Assembly: GCA_030407085.1 (NCBI GenBank)
Contig: CM059582.1
Span: forward strand, 206,366,001-206,430,000
Source of the DNA: Trichopria drosophilae
Lineage: Eukaryota > Arthropoda > Insecta > Hymenoptera > Diapriidae
Direction: 5' to 3'
Length of the DNA stretch: 64,000 bases
The notes beneath the pieces were generated by a model. That model did no database searches and was not told the origin of the DNA. It saw only the letters and a list, made by a program, of their open reading frames with translations. The translations under genes were made by a program, and so were the position numbers. Below are positions 36,601-46,300 of the stretch, piece after piece (position 1 is the first letter of the stretch; each line of letters starts with the position of its first letter).

Positions 36601-39600
36601 TATCAGAATCAATCGACAGGGGAATGTTAGTAATTCCTGACAGTTTTATCGACAGAACAATTCATAGAAAAGGAACTTTCTACGATGGCACTTCTAATTA
36701 TTATTCTGGTATGTGATACAAATCATTATTTAGATTTTAAATATAACATATAAATTTTCAATGGATATTAAACTAAAAACATAAACTAAAGTACACAAAG
36801 AGTTTACCACTCAGAATATTGTAAAATATACTATAAAATAAGTATTTTTATTATGAGAAAAAGTTATTTTCGTTTATTTAACAATTGTTGCCCAAAATGA
36901 GAGAAGCAGTCAACATCTGTTCCGTTTCTGCAGTAGAAAGAATTTTTTTTAATTTGGAAAATATATTTTCGACAATTTTGAAGTGTGCTCTATCGATTCT
37001 CGGCAAGAAAAAAAAATGTTTTTATGTCTTTTTTTAAATTTTTCACGATTTCCCCTATCGAAACAGATTTAAATCAATGAAATGCATATACAATAGAAAC
37101 CCACTATAAGGAACTCCGCTATATAAGGAATTCACTCAATGATTTTATTCAGTATAAGGAATAAGAGGCGTGGCGAACATCCCCACGTAACTCTATGTTT
37201 CCCCACTACCGGAATCTCATTGGTTCCGAGCTTACCCCTCTGAAACTTGAGGGGAAATAGCGCAGATGGAAAGGGATTCCGTGTAGCGAATATTCTGCAT
37301 CGAAACATTTCCTTATAGCGAGTTTCTACTGTACGCCATGTAACGCTACCTATGACACCCCGTTTACTAGGAGATAAATGATGAAAAACTGAACCGGAAG
37401 TTTCTTTTCCAAAATTAGATCTGAGGTTTAAAATTTGATTGGCGAGCCATCAAAGTTTCGAAAAAAAATACCATTTTTGCAATAACTCTACTCACTGTTG
37501 AAGATATTTTCAAATTCATCTGTAAGAATCTTTGACCTGCCATGAATATTTCTCTTGTTATAGCCAAAAAACGGGGGAAAATGATGATTTTTGCGTTTTT
37601 TCGCGTCTAACTTTGTTCGCTAAATAGCTAACGAAATGTCACATGGGAAGAAGATGTAGGCCTTGAAAAAAAGAACAATTTAACCCTTCATACGATGTGA
37701 TTCGATAAAAATTGAAACCACGAGGAGCCTTTTAAAGTCATGGAATTGGCAAAAAACGAGTTTTGCGAATATCAAGACGTTTTTCGTCAATTCTTCGACT
37801 TTAAAATACTCCCTGTGGGTTTAAACTTTATCGAATCGTTTCCGATTGTGGATCAAATTGTTCGTTTCTTTGTGGTCTACAAATTCTTTATTGTGATATT
37901 TCGTTAGCTGCTTAGCGAAAAAAGTTGGACGGGAAAAATCGCAAAATTGACATTTTTTACCGTTTTTATGGCTATAGCAAGAGAAATATTCAATGAGCCT
38001 CAGAAGTGAATTGTAGAGCTAAAAAATAACTTTAATATGAACTTTGATTGGTTAATATAACTTCAAAAAGAATCGAGTTATTGCAAAAATAGTGATTATT
38101 TTTTAAAAATTTCGATGGCTTGCCAATCAAATGCTGAGCCTCAGATCCAATTTTGGAAAAGGAACTTCTGGTTCAGTTTATCGGCATTCACCCCCAGGTA
38201 AACGGGGTGTCATAGGTGGCGTCCCAACGAACGAAAAAGTATACGAAAAATCTGTGTACGATTTAATACGAAATAAGTCTGTTTCTTCCCACTCTTTCAG
38301 TTACGAATGTGACTGTATACGATATTATAGGCGATACATAATTGCACATAACCTCAAAGAAACGATTACTAAAATGGCGGATGAACAGACAAAAACTAAA
38401 TTACTTTTTAGCCATTTTGACTTCGCCATTTTGAACACTGTAGAAAACTGTTCAGTGTTCAAAATGGCGAAGTCAAAATGGCTAAAAAGAAATTTAGTTT
38501 TTGTCTGTTCATCCCACCAATTTGTCTTCGTTACGTTGTAAATATTGAACACGAATTTTTAGCTCCTAAAGATTTATACATTTTTTATAGTCATAATGAA
38601 ATTTGTAAGTATTTTGGTGTTTTGAATTAAAAAATCAGTGTGAAGAAATATTTTACAAACGAAAAAACAACAAACTTTACAATTTTACTAAACTGAAACA
38701 GAATTCATCGTGTACATAACCTCAAAAGTAAAGCAGGGGAATTTTACAATTAAAAATAGTTATTTTAAATATTTCTGAAAAGTAAAAATAACTAATGTAT
38801 AGATTACAATTTCGAATTAAATCGACACGAATCGATTAAACAAATTATGTAAAAACTCCGTTTTCGAGTACATAACCTCAAATATTTCAAAATCTTGTCC
38901 TGGAAGTTACTGTCCACATTTTTTTACTCTTATTAAATATATTTCAAGTAAAAAAAGATGGCAAATCTGAGTTTTATTTAAAACACAAAATAATTTCCAG
39001 GAGTTTGTCACATACCGATGGAACCAGCGTATGATCCTCGAACATCACTAATGATTCAAAAAGCAGCGAAAGAATTGGGCATCGAAGTACGAAAAGGTGG
39101 AACAATCGTTGCTATCGAAGGTCCCAGATATTCATCGAGAGCAGAAAGTAACATGTTCCGTCAATGGGGCGGTCACTTGATAAACATGACCACTTGTCCA
39201 GAGGTACCAAACATTTTTTTAAAAAATACTCCGAATTCTCCAGAAATGTAAGAATTACTCTCGTTTCAGACATGTTTAGCGAAAGAAGCAGGTATTTTAT
39301 ACGCTGCTCTCGCTATGGCCACCGACTACGATTGTTGGAGAGATTCCGAAGAACACGTGAATGCAGCAGACGTAATTGCAATTTTTAAAAGTAACATAAC
39401 CAAAACCACTGATTTAATTTCAAAAACCGTCGAGCTCATAGGACAAGAAAATTGGGACGATGATATCAACAATCTCAAAGTACGTAATACTTTCCACTCT
39501 TTAACCCTTTCAGTCACGCTAAATACGAATTTGATGTTAGTTTTCAAAAATTCAAAATGGCGGATTTAATATGGCGGATAAAAAATCGAAAATTAACGGA

Positions 39601-41970
39601 ATTCGCTTGAAAAGAGTTACTCGGGGATTTCGGGGTCGCTAAATACGAATTTGATGTTAGTTTTCAAACATTCAAAATGGCGGATCTTGTATATGATTAT
39701 ATATAATCTATTTTACCTGGGTTGTAAATAAATATACTGACGTTCATGAAAAGGCTTCCATTTTATACAGGTTATCGGACTAGTACATAATTCATATATA
39801 AGCGTCTTCCATTTATATATTCGCCGTTTTGAATTCTCAAAATCTATTCTCATTGTCGGTCGTATTCAACGACCTCAAAAATCCCTGAGTAATTCTTTTC
39901 AAATGAATTAAGTACACTTTCAATTTTTTATCCGCCATATTTAATTTTTGAAAACTAACAACAGATTCATATTTAGCGACCCCAAATACCTCCGAGTTAC
40001 TTTTTTCAAACGAATTCCGTCAATTTTCAAATTTTTGTCCGCCATATTGCATCCGCCATTTTGAATTTTCGAAAACTAACATCAGATTCATATTTAGCGA
40101 CCCCGAATACCTCCGAGTTACTTTTTTCAAGCGAATTCCGTCAATTTTCTAATTTTTGTCCGCCATATTGGATCCGCCATTTTGAATTTTTGAAAACTAA
40201 TGTCAGAGTCGTATTTAGCGATCCCGAAACCCCCCGAGTAACTTTTTTCAAGCGAATTCCGTCAATTTTCAAATTTTTGTCCGCCATATTGGATCCACCA
40301 TTTTGAATTTTGAAAATTTGACGCCAGATTCATAATCAGCGACATAAAAAACTCTATATACCAAATATTAGATAAAATCATAATTTTTCAAAATTTTTGC
40401 CGGCCATATTGGATCCACCATTTTGAATTTTGGAGTATTTGATCGCAAATCATTGAAATAATTCAAATTTTTCATAAACGCTTTTTTTTCAAAAACTACT
40501 TATTTTTTTGTATATTTCTCTTTATAACTAATTAACTATAGTATTTTAATCGGTTTAATTAAGAATCGGTGTCAGATTTTCGATATTCAAAATGGTAGAT
40601 CCAATATGGCCGACCAAACATTTAAAAGATAATGAATTGGCTATTATTTGGTGTACAGGGGCTTTAGAGGTCGCTAATTACAAATCCGATGTCAGATTTT
40701 CAAAATGCAAAATGGCGGATCCAATACGGCCGATCAAAAATTTTAAAGTTAATGAATTTGGCTAATATGTATTTAGTATATAGGGGTTTTGGAGGTCGCT
40801 AATTACGAATCTGATGTCAGATTTTCAAAATTCAAAATGGCGGATCCAATATGGCCGACAAAAATGTTAAAGCTAATGAATTCGGCTAATATTTGGTATA
40901 TAGGGGTTTTGGAAGTCGCTGATTACGAATCCGGCGTCAGATTTTCGAAATTCAAAATGGCAGATCCAATATGGCCGACAAAAAATGTTAGAGCTAATGA
41001 ATTTGGCTAATATTTGGTATATAGGGGTTTTGGAAGTCGCTGATTACGAATCAGGCGTCAGATTTTCGAAATTCAAAATGGCAGATCCAATATGGCCGAG
41101 GAAAATTGTGAGAAATCATAATTTTGTCAAATTTTTAAATTCAGAATGGCAGAGATAATATAGAGGACAAAAATTAAAATAAAAATGTTTTTACTTTTGG
41201 TGATTTTGGAGTATTTGATCACAAATCATTGAAATAATCCAAATTTTTATGAAAATTCATTTAGGTTAAACTCCTTATTGTTTAGTTTTGTATATTCTTT
41301 CTAATGCTCTCTGTCAAAACCAGAGACACGAACGGGGACAGTTGTAGTCTCCATTTTTTCTTATTTTTTAGATATTTTTTTATTTTTTAGATTTTTTTTA
41401 ATTTTTTGTTATATTTCGAAGACTTTTACTAATATTTTTTGTAATTTTAAGATTTAATTTATATTTATAAAACGTTACATTTGAGATACGTTCATATTTG
41501 TTCAATTTTTTATGTTAGCGAGTCTGAACATTTTCTAATCAATTTTTGTCTTCCATATTGGATCCGCCATTTTGAATTTTGAAAATTTGACGCCAGATTC
41601 ATAACCAGCGACATAAAAAACTCTATATTCCAAATATTAGACAAAATCATAATTTTTCCAAATTTTTGCCGGCCATGTTGGATCCACCATTTTGAATTTT
41701 GGAGTACTACTTATTTTTTGGTATATTTTTCTTTATAACTAATGAACTATAGTATTTTAATATGTGCGATGTCTTGCATTTAATAAATAAATGTCTTAAC
41801 TATGTAGAAAATGAATTACGACTTAAAAAACATGAGAGACTGATTTTTAAATGTGAAAAAACTAACGAAGAAAAGGCGGCACACTGTGACGGAAAGGGTT
41901 AAACCTAACCTAACCTATAAATATTTTTCAGGTTCTGCGGGAAATTGGAAATGTTACGAGGGAAATGTGA
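27620..41970 (+). CDS. Mtap: S-methyl-5'-thioadenosine phosphorylase (MTAP), six coding exons, 284 aa
   Basis: The enzyme cleaves 5'-methylthioadenosine with phosphate to adenine and methylthioribose-1-phosphate, the entry to methionine salvage, in cytosol and nucleus. The coding exons are 27620-27640, 29067-29227, 36488-36708, 39001-39203, 39270-39479 and 41932-41970. All introns are GT-AG and the phases are consistent. The joined length of 284 residues matches the family (human 283). Visible features are the phosphate-binding GGSG loop (residues 12-15), Arg61-His62 with His66, Thr94-Ala95 in STACGSL, the IEGPRYSSRAES signature (174-185), Asn196-Met197-Thr198 and the purine-site aspartates in TDYDCW (221, 223). 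Human MTAP has Thr where residue 14 is Ser, a common change in the PNP superfamily. The start is the only ATG before the first donor and gives the usual short leader MSNRIIK. The last exon adds only 12 residues. The gene converges on Vha44. Introns 2-5 are full of repeats, but no coding exon is broken. Confidence 0.93.
28106..28215 (-). mobile_element. tRNA-like SINE fragment 4 (MTAP intron 1)
   Basis: On the minus strand 'ccagggttcaattcccggcg' carries a B box and T-arm-like stem (about 28172-28193). It is preceded by 'aggaccatatgtaatttcat', which may be the A-box half, and followed by an A/T tail. Confidence 0.5.
28740..28880 (+). mobile_element. tRNA-like SINE fragment 5 (MTAP intron 1)
   Basis: On the plus strand 'attggtgtttggatgcattt' (A-box half) is followed by 'cctgagttcgatccccggcg' (B box GAGTTCGATCCCC, about 28816-28832). 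A T-rich run follows from 28858. It is the best-preserved of the five copies and lies in opposite orientation to the others. Confidence 0.55.
29067..29227 (+). CDS. Mtap: MTAP coding exon 2
   Basis: Acceptor CAATAG, donor TCAAG/GTAAGA, phase 0 in and phase 2 out. Encodes residues 8-60 plus two bases of Arg61. It carries VGIIGGSGLDDP, the N-terminal phosphate loop of the nucleoside phosphorylase fold. Confidence 0.93.
29375..29790. repeat. Partial copy of the 37.3-38.2 kb foldback family plus small hairpin
   Basis: 'atgaatatttctcttgttat' and 'aaatagctaatgaaatacca' match 37541-37640. A short hairpin with arms GGGAGCAAAATC (29607) and GATTTTGCTCCC (29694) follows. Only one arm of the larger family is present. 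Confidence 0.55.
30393..31084. repeat. Foldback element in MTAP intron 2
   Basis: 'caaggtcgaggtttgtttat' at the left faces 'aataaacaaaccttg' at the right. Inside, 'tatttattgaatgtttagtt' faces 'aaacattcaataaatactag', and 'aagaacttaatttactgatc' faces 'ggtaaattaagttcctccac'. It is non-coding. The centre (about 30660-30800) contains one diverged ATGGCGGATCC-family piece. Confidence 0.7.
31246..31977. mobile_element. Non-autonomous DNA element with CACTGTTA-type termini
   Basis: The left end ATAGGGTCCACTGTTATAAA faces a right end whose reverse complement reads ATAGGGACACTGTTAGAAAT. Inside is a 29-bp-arm hairpin at 31292-31380 (taactgaagctttttacggt and its near-exact complement). No transposase is seen, and target duplication was not resolved. 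It lies in MTAP intron 2. Confidence 0.6.
32165..32391 (-). pseudogene. Penelope-like retroelement relic, GIY-YIG endonuclease segment
   Basis: Read on the minus strand from about 32380, the frame gives YCVKCKDCDVTYFGEMKRSL followed by KTRINEH. After a frame shift near 32265 comes EHRLDTDHDFNWAHIQILDT. This order (a cysteine pair, YFGE.KRSLKTRI.EH, then EHR...HDF.W) is the hallmark of the GIY-YIG endonuclease at the C-terminus of Penelope-like elements. No reverse transcriptase part is seen. The copy is truncated and frameshifted. It sits antisense in MTAP intron 2. Confidence 0.7.
32400..33540. other. Intronic AT-rich stretch of MTAP intron 2
   Basis: Nothing recognised. A small GC-rich patch follows at 33540-33665 (cgagcgctaggtgtcgccc, gttgccgcgcgggctctgac) that could be an old repeat or a regulatory element. 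Confidence 0.35.
33772..34762. mobile_element. 991-bp element with CCCGTATAACACAA termini and internal GGAAGCTCTCT repeats
   Basis: The left end CCCGTATAACACAATAAGCT faces a right end whose reverse complement is CCCGTATAACACAAAGCTCT. AAG lies directly outside both ends (33769-33771, 34763-34765), a possible 3-bp target duplication. The left half contains a 12-bp minisatellite around GGAAGCTCTCT (33935-34030), and the right half has inverted relatives (gagcttccagagaactcat). The centre (34040-34500) is unique and less AT-rich. The 73-codon frame at 34510-34731 comes from the repeat. No transposase is seen. Confidence 0.7.
34920..35116. repeat. Two adjoining GC-rich hairpins
   Basis: A first hairpin uses CCGGGAGGAAAG against CTTTCCTCCCG and TCCTCCCGG (34932-35000). 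A second uses AAAGAATGCCTCAGACTGC (35034) against GCAATCTGAGACATTCTTT (35094-35112), with 'cctcggcctcgcctcggg' in its loop. The second looks like a small MITE. The 63-codon minus-strand frame here is incidental. Confidence 0.55.
35117..36470. other. Intronic stretch of MTAP intron 2 with weak repeats
   Basis: Between 35400 and 36210 short phrases such as 'atgcttctcaataat', 'gattcagaagtac' and 'gaatgattgaaaag' recur in both orientations, suggesting a decayed inverted-repeat element. Nothing else is recognised. Confidence 0.35.
36488..36708 (+). CDS. Mtap: MTAP coding exon 3
   Basis: Acceptor TTTAATTAG, donor TTCTG/GTATGT, phase 2 in and phase 1 out. Encodes the end of Arg61 through Ser134, including HGVGHKVTP, STACGSLSES and SFIDRT. 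An upstream in-frame ATG at 36471 lies in the intron and is not a start. Confidence 0.95.
37091..37331. mobile_element. pogo/Tigger-like MITE, 241 bp, TA target duplication
   Basis: The left end CAATAGAAACCCACTATAAG faces a right end whose reverse complement is CAGTAGAAACTCGCTATAAG. TA lies on both sides (37089-37090, 37332-37333). The CAGTAGAAACTCGCTATAA terminus and TA duplication are characteristic of pogo/Tigger-related elements. No transposase is seen. It is in MTAP intron 3. Confidence 0.8.
37344..38221. mobile_element. Large foldback transposon, about 880 bp, in MTAP intron 3
   Basis: The left end CGCTACCTATGACACCCCGT faces a right end whose reverse complement is CGCCACCTATGACACCCCGT. 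Pairing continues through 'aagtttcttttccaaaatta' / 'aattttggaaaaggaacttc' and 'gattggcgagccatc' / 'gatggcttgccaatc' to a hinge near 37770. Related copies lie at 2600-3190 and, in part, at 29375-29790. It starts 12 bp after the pogo-like MITE. It has no coding potential. Confidence 0.8.
38375..38519. repeat. Near-perfect hairpin MITE, arms of about 65 bp
   Basis: 'gatgaacagacaaaaactaa' at the left faces 'ttagtttttgtctgttcatc' at the right. 'agccattttgacttcgccat' faces 'atggcgaagtcaaaatggct'. The loop is about 10 bp (tagaaaactgtt). The overlapping frames on both strands are products of the palindrome. Confidence 0.8.
39001..39203 (+). CDS. Mtap: MTAP coding exon 4
   Basis: Acceptor AATTTCCAG, donor CAGAG/GTACCA, phase 1 in and phase 0 out. 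Encodes Gly135 to Glu202, with GVCHIPM, IEGPRYSSRAES and INMTTCPE. Confidence 0.95.
39270..39479 (+). CDS. Mtap: MTAP coding exon 5
   Basis: Acceptor CGTTTCAG, donor TCAAA/GTACGT, phase 0 on both sides. Only a 66-bp intron separates it from exon 4. Encodes residues 203-272 (CLAKEAGILYAALAMATDYD onwards), the C-terminal active-site helix region. Confidence 0.94.
39520..41720. repeat. Satellite-like array around ATGGCGGATCCAATATGG in MTAP intron 5
   Basis: Units of about 115-125 bp contain 'ttcaaaatggcggatccaat', 'atggccgacaaaaa', 'aatgaattcggctaatattt' and 'gtcgctgattacgaatc'. Orientation switches three times: forward about 39520-39690, reverse 39830-40440, forward 40560-41130 and reverse 41545-41705. 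Short frames within are repeat translations. Single diverged units occur at 1-135, 12.2-12.5, 22.1, 26.1-26.4 and 30.7 kb. The array fills most of the intron between exons 5 and 6. Confidence 0.88.
41932..41970 (+). CDS. Mtap: MTAP coding exon 6 (terminal)
   Basis: Acceptor ATTTTTCAG, then VLREIGNVTREM and TGA. It is short but in phase and puts the protein length at 284. The C-terminus is the variable part of the family, so this exon is less certain than the others. Confidence 0.72.
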   Translation, partial: VLREIGNVTREM

Positions 41971-42208
41971 TATTGGACGAATGCAGTTTCGAAATCAAAC
42001 TGTAGATGACGAAGAATTGCACGTAAATTTTTAATTACTGTTGACCAATTATTTTTAAACGCCGGACATAACCTACAAATTATATCTCGAGTTTTTTAAT
42101 CATTGTTACTTACAGGGAAGGGGGTTGTCGCGCTGCTGTAGGGGTCGAAAATATATTTCGATAAATGATACCGTATTTTCTTACTACGTCATTAGGTCAC
42201 ATGCAAAT

Positions 42209-42214
42209 AATAAA
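42209..42214 (+). terminator. Candidate MTAP polyadenylation signal
   Basis: AATAAA lies 239 bp after the MTAP stop codon, the first canonical hexamer downstream on the plus strand. The 3' end would then fall near 42230. Confidence 0.45.
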
Positions 42215-42234
42215 GAAACATAAATAAAAAAGTT

Positions 42235-42280
42235 GGCTGATGTTTCGTCCCGGGTCCGCTCACGGACTCTTCAGTGCCCC
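42235..42280 (-). ncRNA. Hammerhead-ribozyme-like core in a repeat
   Basis: On the minus strand the sequence holds CTGAAGAG (the CUGANGA box), a GC-rich hairpin segment (TCCGTGAGCGGACCCGGGA) and CGAAAC (the GAAA box), in the order of a hammerhead core. Flanking 'ggcac' and 'catcagcc' would make the other stems. A cleavage triplet of the NUH type is not evident ('gcc' stands where it would be expected for a short stem III), so the copy may be inactive. Hammerheads of this kind are known from Penelope-like elements, a relic of which lies at 32.2 kb. Confidence 0.4.
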
Positions 42281-42651
42281 AGGCATATCTCGCCAATAAA
42301 TATGTCATTTTTATATAAAATATAAATAAATAATATAATATACAATAACAGATATAAGTCACCACCAACGCACCCCAAGGTTCTGGCTCTATGATATACC
42401 TGAACTATAATGGTAAAAATGGTCCGAACGTCTCGGAACCCATAATCAACTGACTGAAGGTGCCTTCCACAGGCCTATTTGTTCGGGTACAGATTTGTTA
42501 ATTCATATTTTCCTCCTAATTCTACAGGAATTTTATTATAATATTATTCCACTCGACCTAAACGGTTATTAGGACCTTTGACGATCCGGAACAATCATAC
42601 AAAAGGAATGGGATAGGAAAAGTTTGTTAAATGTTACAAATAATGTGTAAT

Positions 42652-42727
42652 TTTATTCTTATTTTTATACAATAAAGGATCGTGAAATTGAATATTGTAA
42701 ACGTATAACGGAACGTGATATTTTATT
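42652..42727 (-). terminator. Candidate Vha44 polyadenylation signals
   Basis: TTTATT on the plus strand (AATAAA on the minus) occurs at 42722-42727 and 42652-42657, about 575-650 bp past the Vha44 stop codon. Either could end the transcript. This region lies between the two convergent genes. Confidence 0.4.
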
Positions 42728-43301
42728 TATAATTATACAGTGTATAATATAATTGAGGGCACACGACTGAATAGTCGCAACGTGAACATATCTACAAATT
42801 ACAACGGTATAGCTCTTCTTTCATTTACATTTTATAAATTATAACATTATTCACAAAAGTAAGAAGCCAATGTCTTTCGTTACCACGTCTTCGCCTCTTG
42901 GACCGTCTCACCATTTCCTAATACACTTGAAATCCAACTGATTTTATTAAAATTGAATCGTTAAAAACTCAACATCTTCGGTTCAAATAAAAAGTTTCTC
43001 GAATAAAATTCGCGGAGCTATTAGAATTGTTTTGCTTACTTGAAAATCAATTCGAAACCTAAGAAGTTTTTCGATCCAGAAGAATTTCTAACATTTCTTT
43101 CTTCCTTTCGATCAACAAAAGCAAATTATATATACAAGTTGGATGCGCTCGGTCGAATATTCCTATAAAAATATCACTTCCACACTTGAATCGCAACCTT
43201 TCAGCTCCGGTAAATGTTTTTGGAAGAATACCGGCGAATAATCGGGCAGCTTGATGGTAAACGAAATATGAATGTGCGCTAGACGTACGATGAGGAATCG
43301 A

Positions 43302-43397
43302 TTAAACTTTGCTATCGACCATGTCCACGTTGATTTTATAATACACGTAAGGATAGTAATCGGTTTGACCAAAGCCCAATCCTGGTATATCTACACT
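43302..43397 (-). CDS. Vha44: Vha44 coding exon 6 (terminal)
   Basis: Acceptor AATCTTTTCAG, phase 0. Encodes residues 358-388, [20 protein letters not shown] and [11 protein letters not shown], then TAA. The DIPGLGFG and YPYVYYK motifs are the standard C-terminal signature of insect subunit C. Confidence 0.95.
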   Translation of the reverse strand, partial: SVDIPGLGFGQTDYYPYVYYKINVDMVDSKV

Positions 43398-46300
43398 CTG
43401 AAAAGATTTCTTACATTAATACTGCAAATTAATAATTACAACAACAAAAAGTGAAGTTAACTTACGTCTTGGTTACCAGAACCAGAGCCGCCGGCTGTAG
43501 CCGAAGAATCCAGATGAACGTACAACTGATTCAGGACATCTCGCAGTCGTTTCGTACTCTTCTTGTGCGGATGCAACAAAATCGCTTGGAAATTCACAGG
43601 TAAGCCGTACCTTAATACTGATTCGACAAAAACGCGCAGCGCCTTCACGTGAATCCATGCGCAAAAACATTCGCTGAAGTTTACTTTCAACCAGCGAACG
43701 AGGGGTCCAAACTGCTTCTTCTTATCGGTAACCAGCTTCGTCATTTCATTTTTTCCTGAAATCGTTTCAATTTAATAATCTTCAAGTTTTTTCTTGTATA
43801 TAATTTGTTACTAACCAGCTGCGAGTTCTTCTTCGTTGTATATGAAATCGCGAACGATGAATTTCTTTTCGCGTGCGTGCAACTTGAATTCCTCGATAAC
43901 TTTTTTGAAAAGCGTGATAGTGAAGAGTCCGTATTCGGAATCCTGCGTTATCAATTGCGTACTGCGAGGTACGATCATGTCCGTAAGTTTCTCGTAGACA
44001 GAATTCCATTCGTGAAAACTGGCTCTAAATAATTTGTTGCATTAGTCATAAATCAGTGACAAAATCAAATAAAAAACGGACACATTTTGAGCACCAGTTT
44101 AAACGTCGATAATTTGCATATAAAAGCATTTGGAAAAATATTACTCCCACTATTGCTGACGTAAAATTGTATGCTCTTTCAGAATCTTTCAATAAAATTT
44201 CCATAAAATGAAAAGCAAAAAAGTTATACACGTTTTTTTGGAAAAAAACATGGTTTTTAAACATTTATTTTTCATTCTAACATCACTTTCATCTCGAAAT
44301 TGGTTTGGGAAACACGTCTAAGGTGAAAATATCGCGTCCATGGATCCTTAGGATTAAAACGTACCATGTTCTAATTTGAATTTCAAGATGTCGACTCCCA
44401 AAATGGCGCCTAGAAGCTCAAAAATCTTTTTAAAACTTAACAAACTTTTTTTCTTAAAAACTGTACACTTTAGAGAAAATTTCCTAAGAACAAAAATGTC
44501 TTAGAATTGGTTAAAGAACCTTCTCAAATTTTATCACAATGTATTTTGGTTTTTTGAAAATTAAAAAAATCGAAATTTAAAAAAAAATTCATTTAAAAAA
44601 TCTGAAAAAATTTGAGTAGCTTCTTTAACCAATTCTAAGACATTTTTGTTCTTAGCAAATTTTCTCTAAAGTCTATAGTTTTCAAGAAAAAAACTTGTCA
44701 AGTTTTACAAAGATTTTTGAGCTTCTAGGCGCCATTTTGGAAGTTGCCATCTTTAAATTCAAATTATAACACGGTACGTTTTAATCTTAAGGGTCCATGG
44801 ACGCGATATTTTCACCTTAGACGTGTTTTCTAAACCAATTTCGAGGTCAAACTGATGTTAGAATGAAAAATGAATTTTTAAAAACCATGTTTTTTTTACA
44901 AACAAACGTGTATAACTTTTTTGCTTTTCATTTTATCGAAATTTTATTGAAAGATTCTGAAAGAGCATATAATTTTACGTCAGAAATAGTGGGAGTAAAA
45001 TTTTTCCAAATGCTTTTATATGCAAATTATCGACGTTTAAACTGATGCTCAAAATGTGTCCCTTAATGGGTTAACTGAACTTACTTTGGTACGATTACGA
45101 GCAAAGTTGACAGATATTCGCTGTCTAGAATGAAATGTTCTTTTTTAACCAAATCCGCTAGATTCCTCGTCAACAAACTCCCGCTGTAATAAAAATATTT
45201 ATTGATAGTCATATTTATCGACGAGATTCTATTCGTAATAAAAAAAAGACACTTGCGTTTGTTTCTTTTCAAGATTCTGCAAACTTCCTTTTAAATTGTT
45301 GTACGTTGTCGACTTAGTTTTGAGATCTGCGTCGATCTGTCCGACCTGTTTACTGATGATGTCGGCAATGTTTCGCAGAGACTGTTTAATCGGGTACTTG
45401 GCCATGTCCCATTGAAATCTTGTTATATATGTAGGTAAGTCACCTGATGTTTACAATAAATATATCAATCGAGGCGTCACCTCAATGACGTTAAGTTGGG
45501 TCGAAACTCCACTTTCATATCGAGGGATTATACTCGTTTCGGCACAAAGTCTCATGCGTTACTAAATCTTTCAACTACTTCTACCGTTGCATTAATATCA
45601 TAAATAATTCATCTTTAATTAGAGATTTCAAACGTGATTAAAGTTGAAAATAAAGAGTGAGTCAATGAAACAAATAGACATTCAAGATGATAAGGAGAGT
45701 TCGGAATTCTGTTAATTTCTCGCAATAATCGTGTACTATTCAGTGACGTTTTCATGCATTTCAGTGGCATCGTATCTTCCTTTCTTTATCGAGTACGGAT
45801 GAAACATGCGTTTATTCAAAATGTTAATCTAAATGTTAGTGTAGATTCAGGCATATGTTATTCTCCGGAATTGGTATGGCATTCGTTATCGATTTAGAAT
45901 TGGTCATTTCAAAATAGATCGTTTGATATGTGCGACCTATTCTTAAAAATTGCTTTTTGTAGTATTGCTAAAAGAATGTGTTTAGAAAGAAGTACTAAGA
46001 ATTTTTAGTGTCAATATTACATTTTTCTGTTATAAATTGTTAATAACGTTTGATAATCGGAAAATGACAGTGAAATGTTTATTTCCTTATGTTTAATATT
46101 CACATTAAAATGCCGAACAATATTGTTTTTTAGAATTGTTATTTTCATTGAAACATAATTTTAATAAATTAATATTTCCAATAGAAATTAATTACAGTAA
46201 AACGATAGTTTCGTGTCAAATAACTTTGAATTCCGATTTCTCTTAAATTTTTATGCATAAAGAAATGAATACAAATTAGAAGGATAGTTTTAATCATCAT

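Noticed and set aside
36471..36716. Separate small protein starting at the ATG at 36471
   Set aside because: The ATG lies in intron sequence before the acceptor. The frame is MTAP exon 3.
41902..41916. CCTAACCTAACC as interstitial telomere repeat
   Set aside because: Only about three units. Such runs are common by chance in AT-rich intron sequence just before an acceptor.
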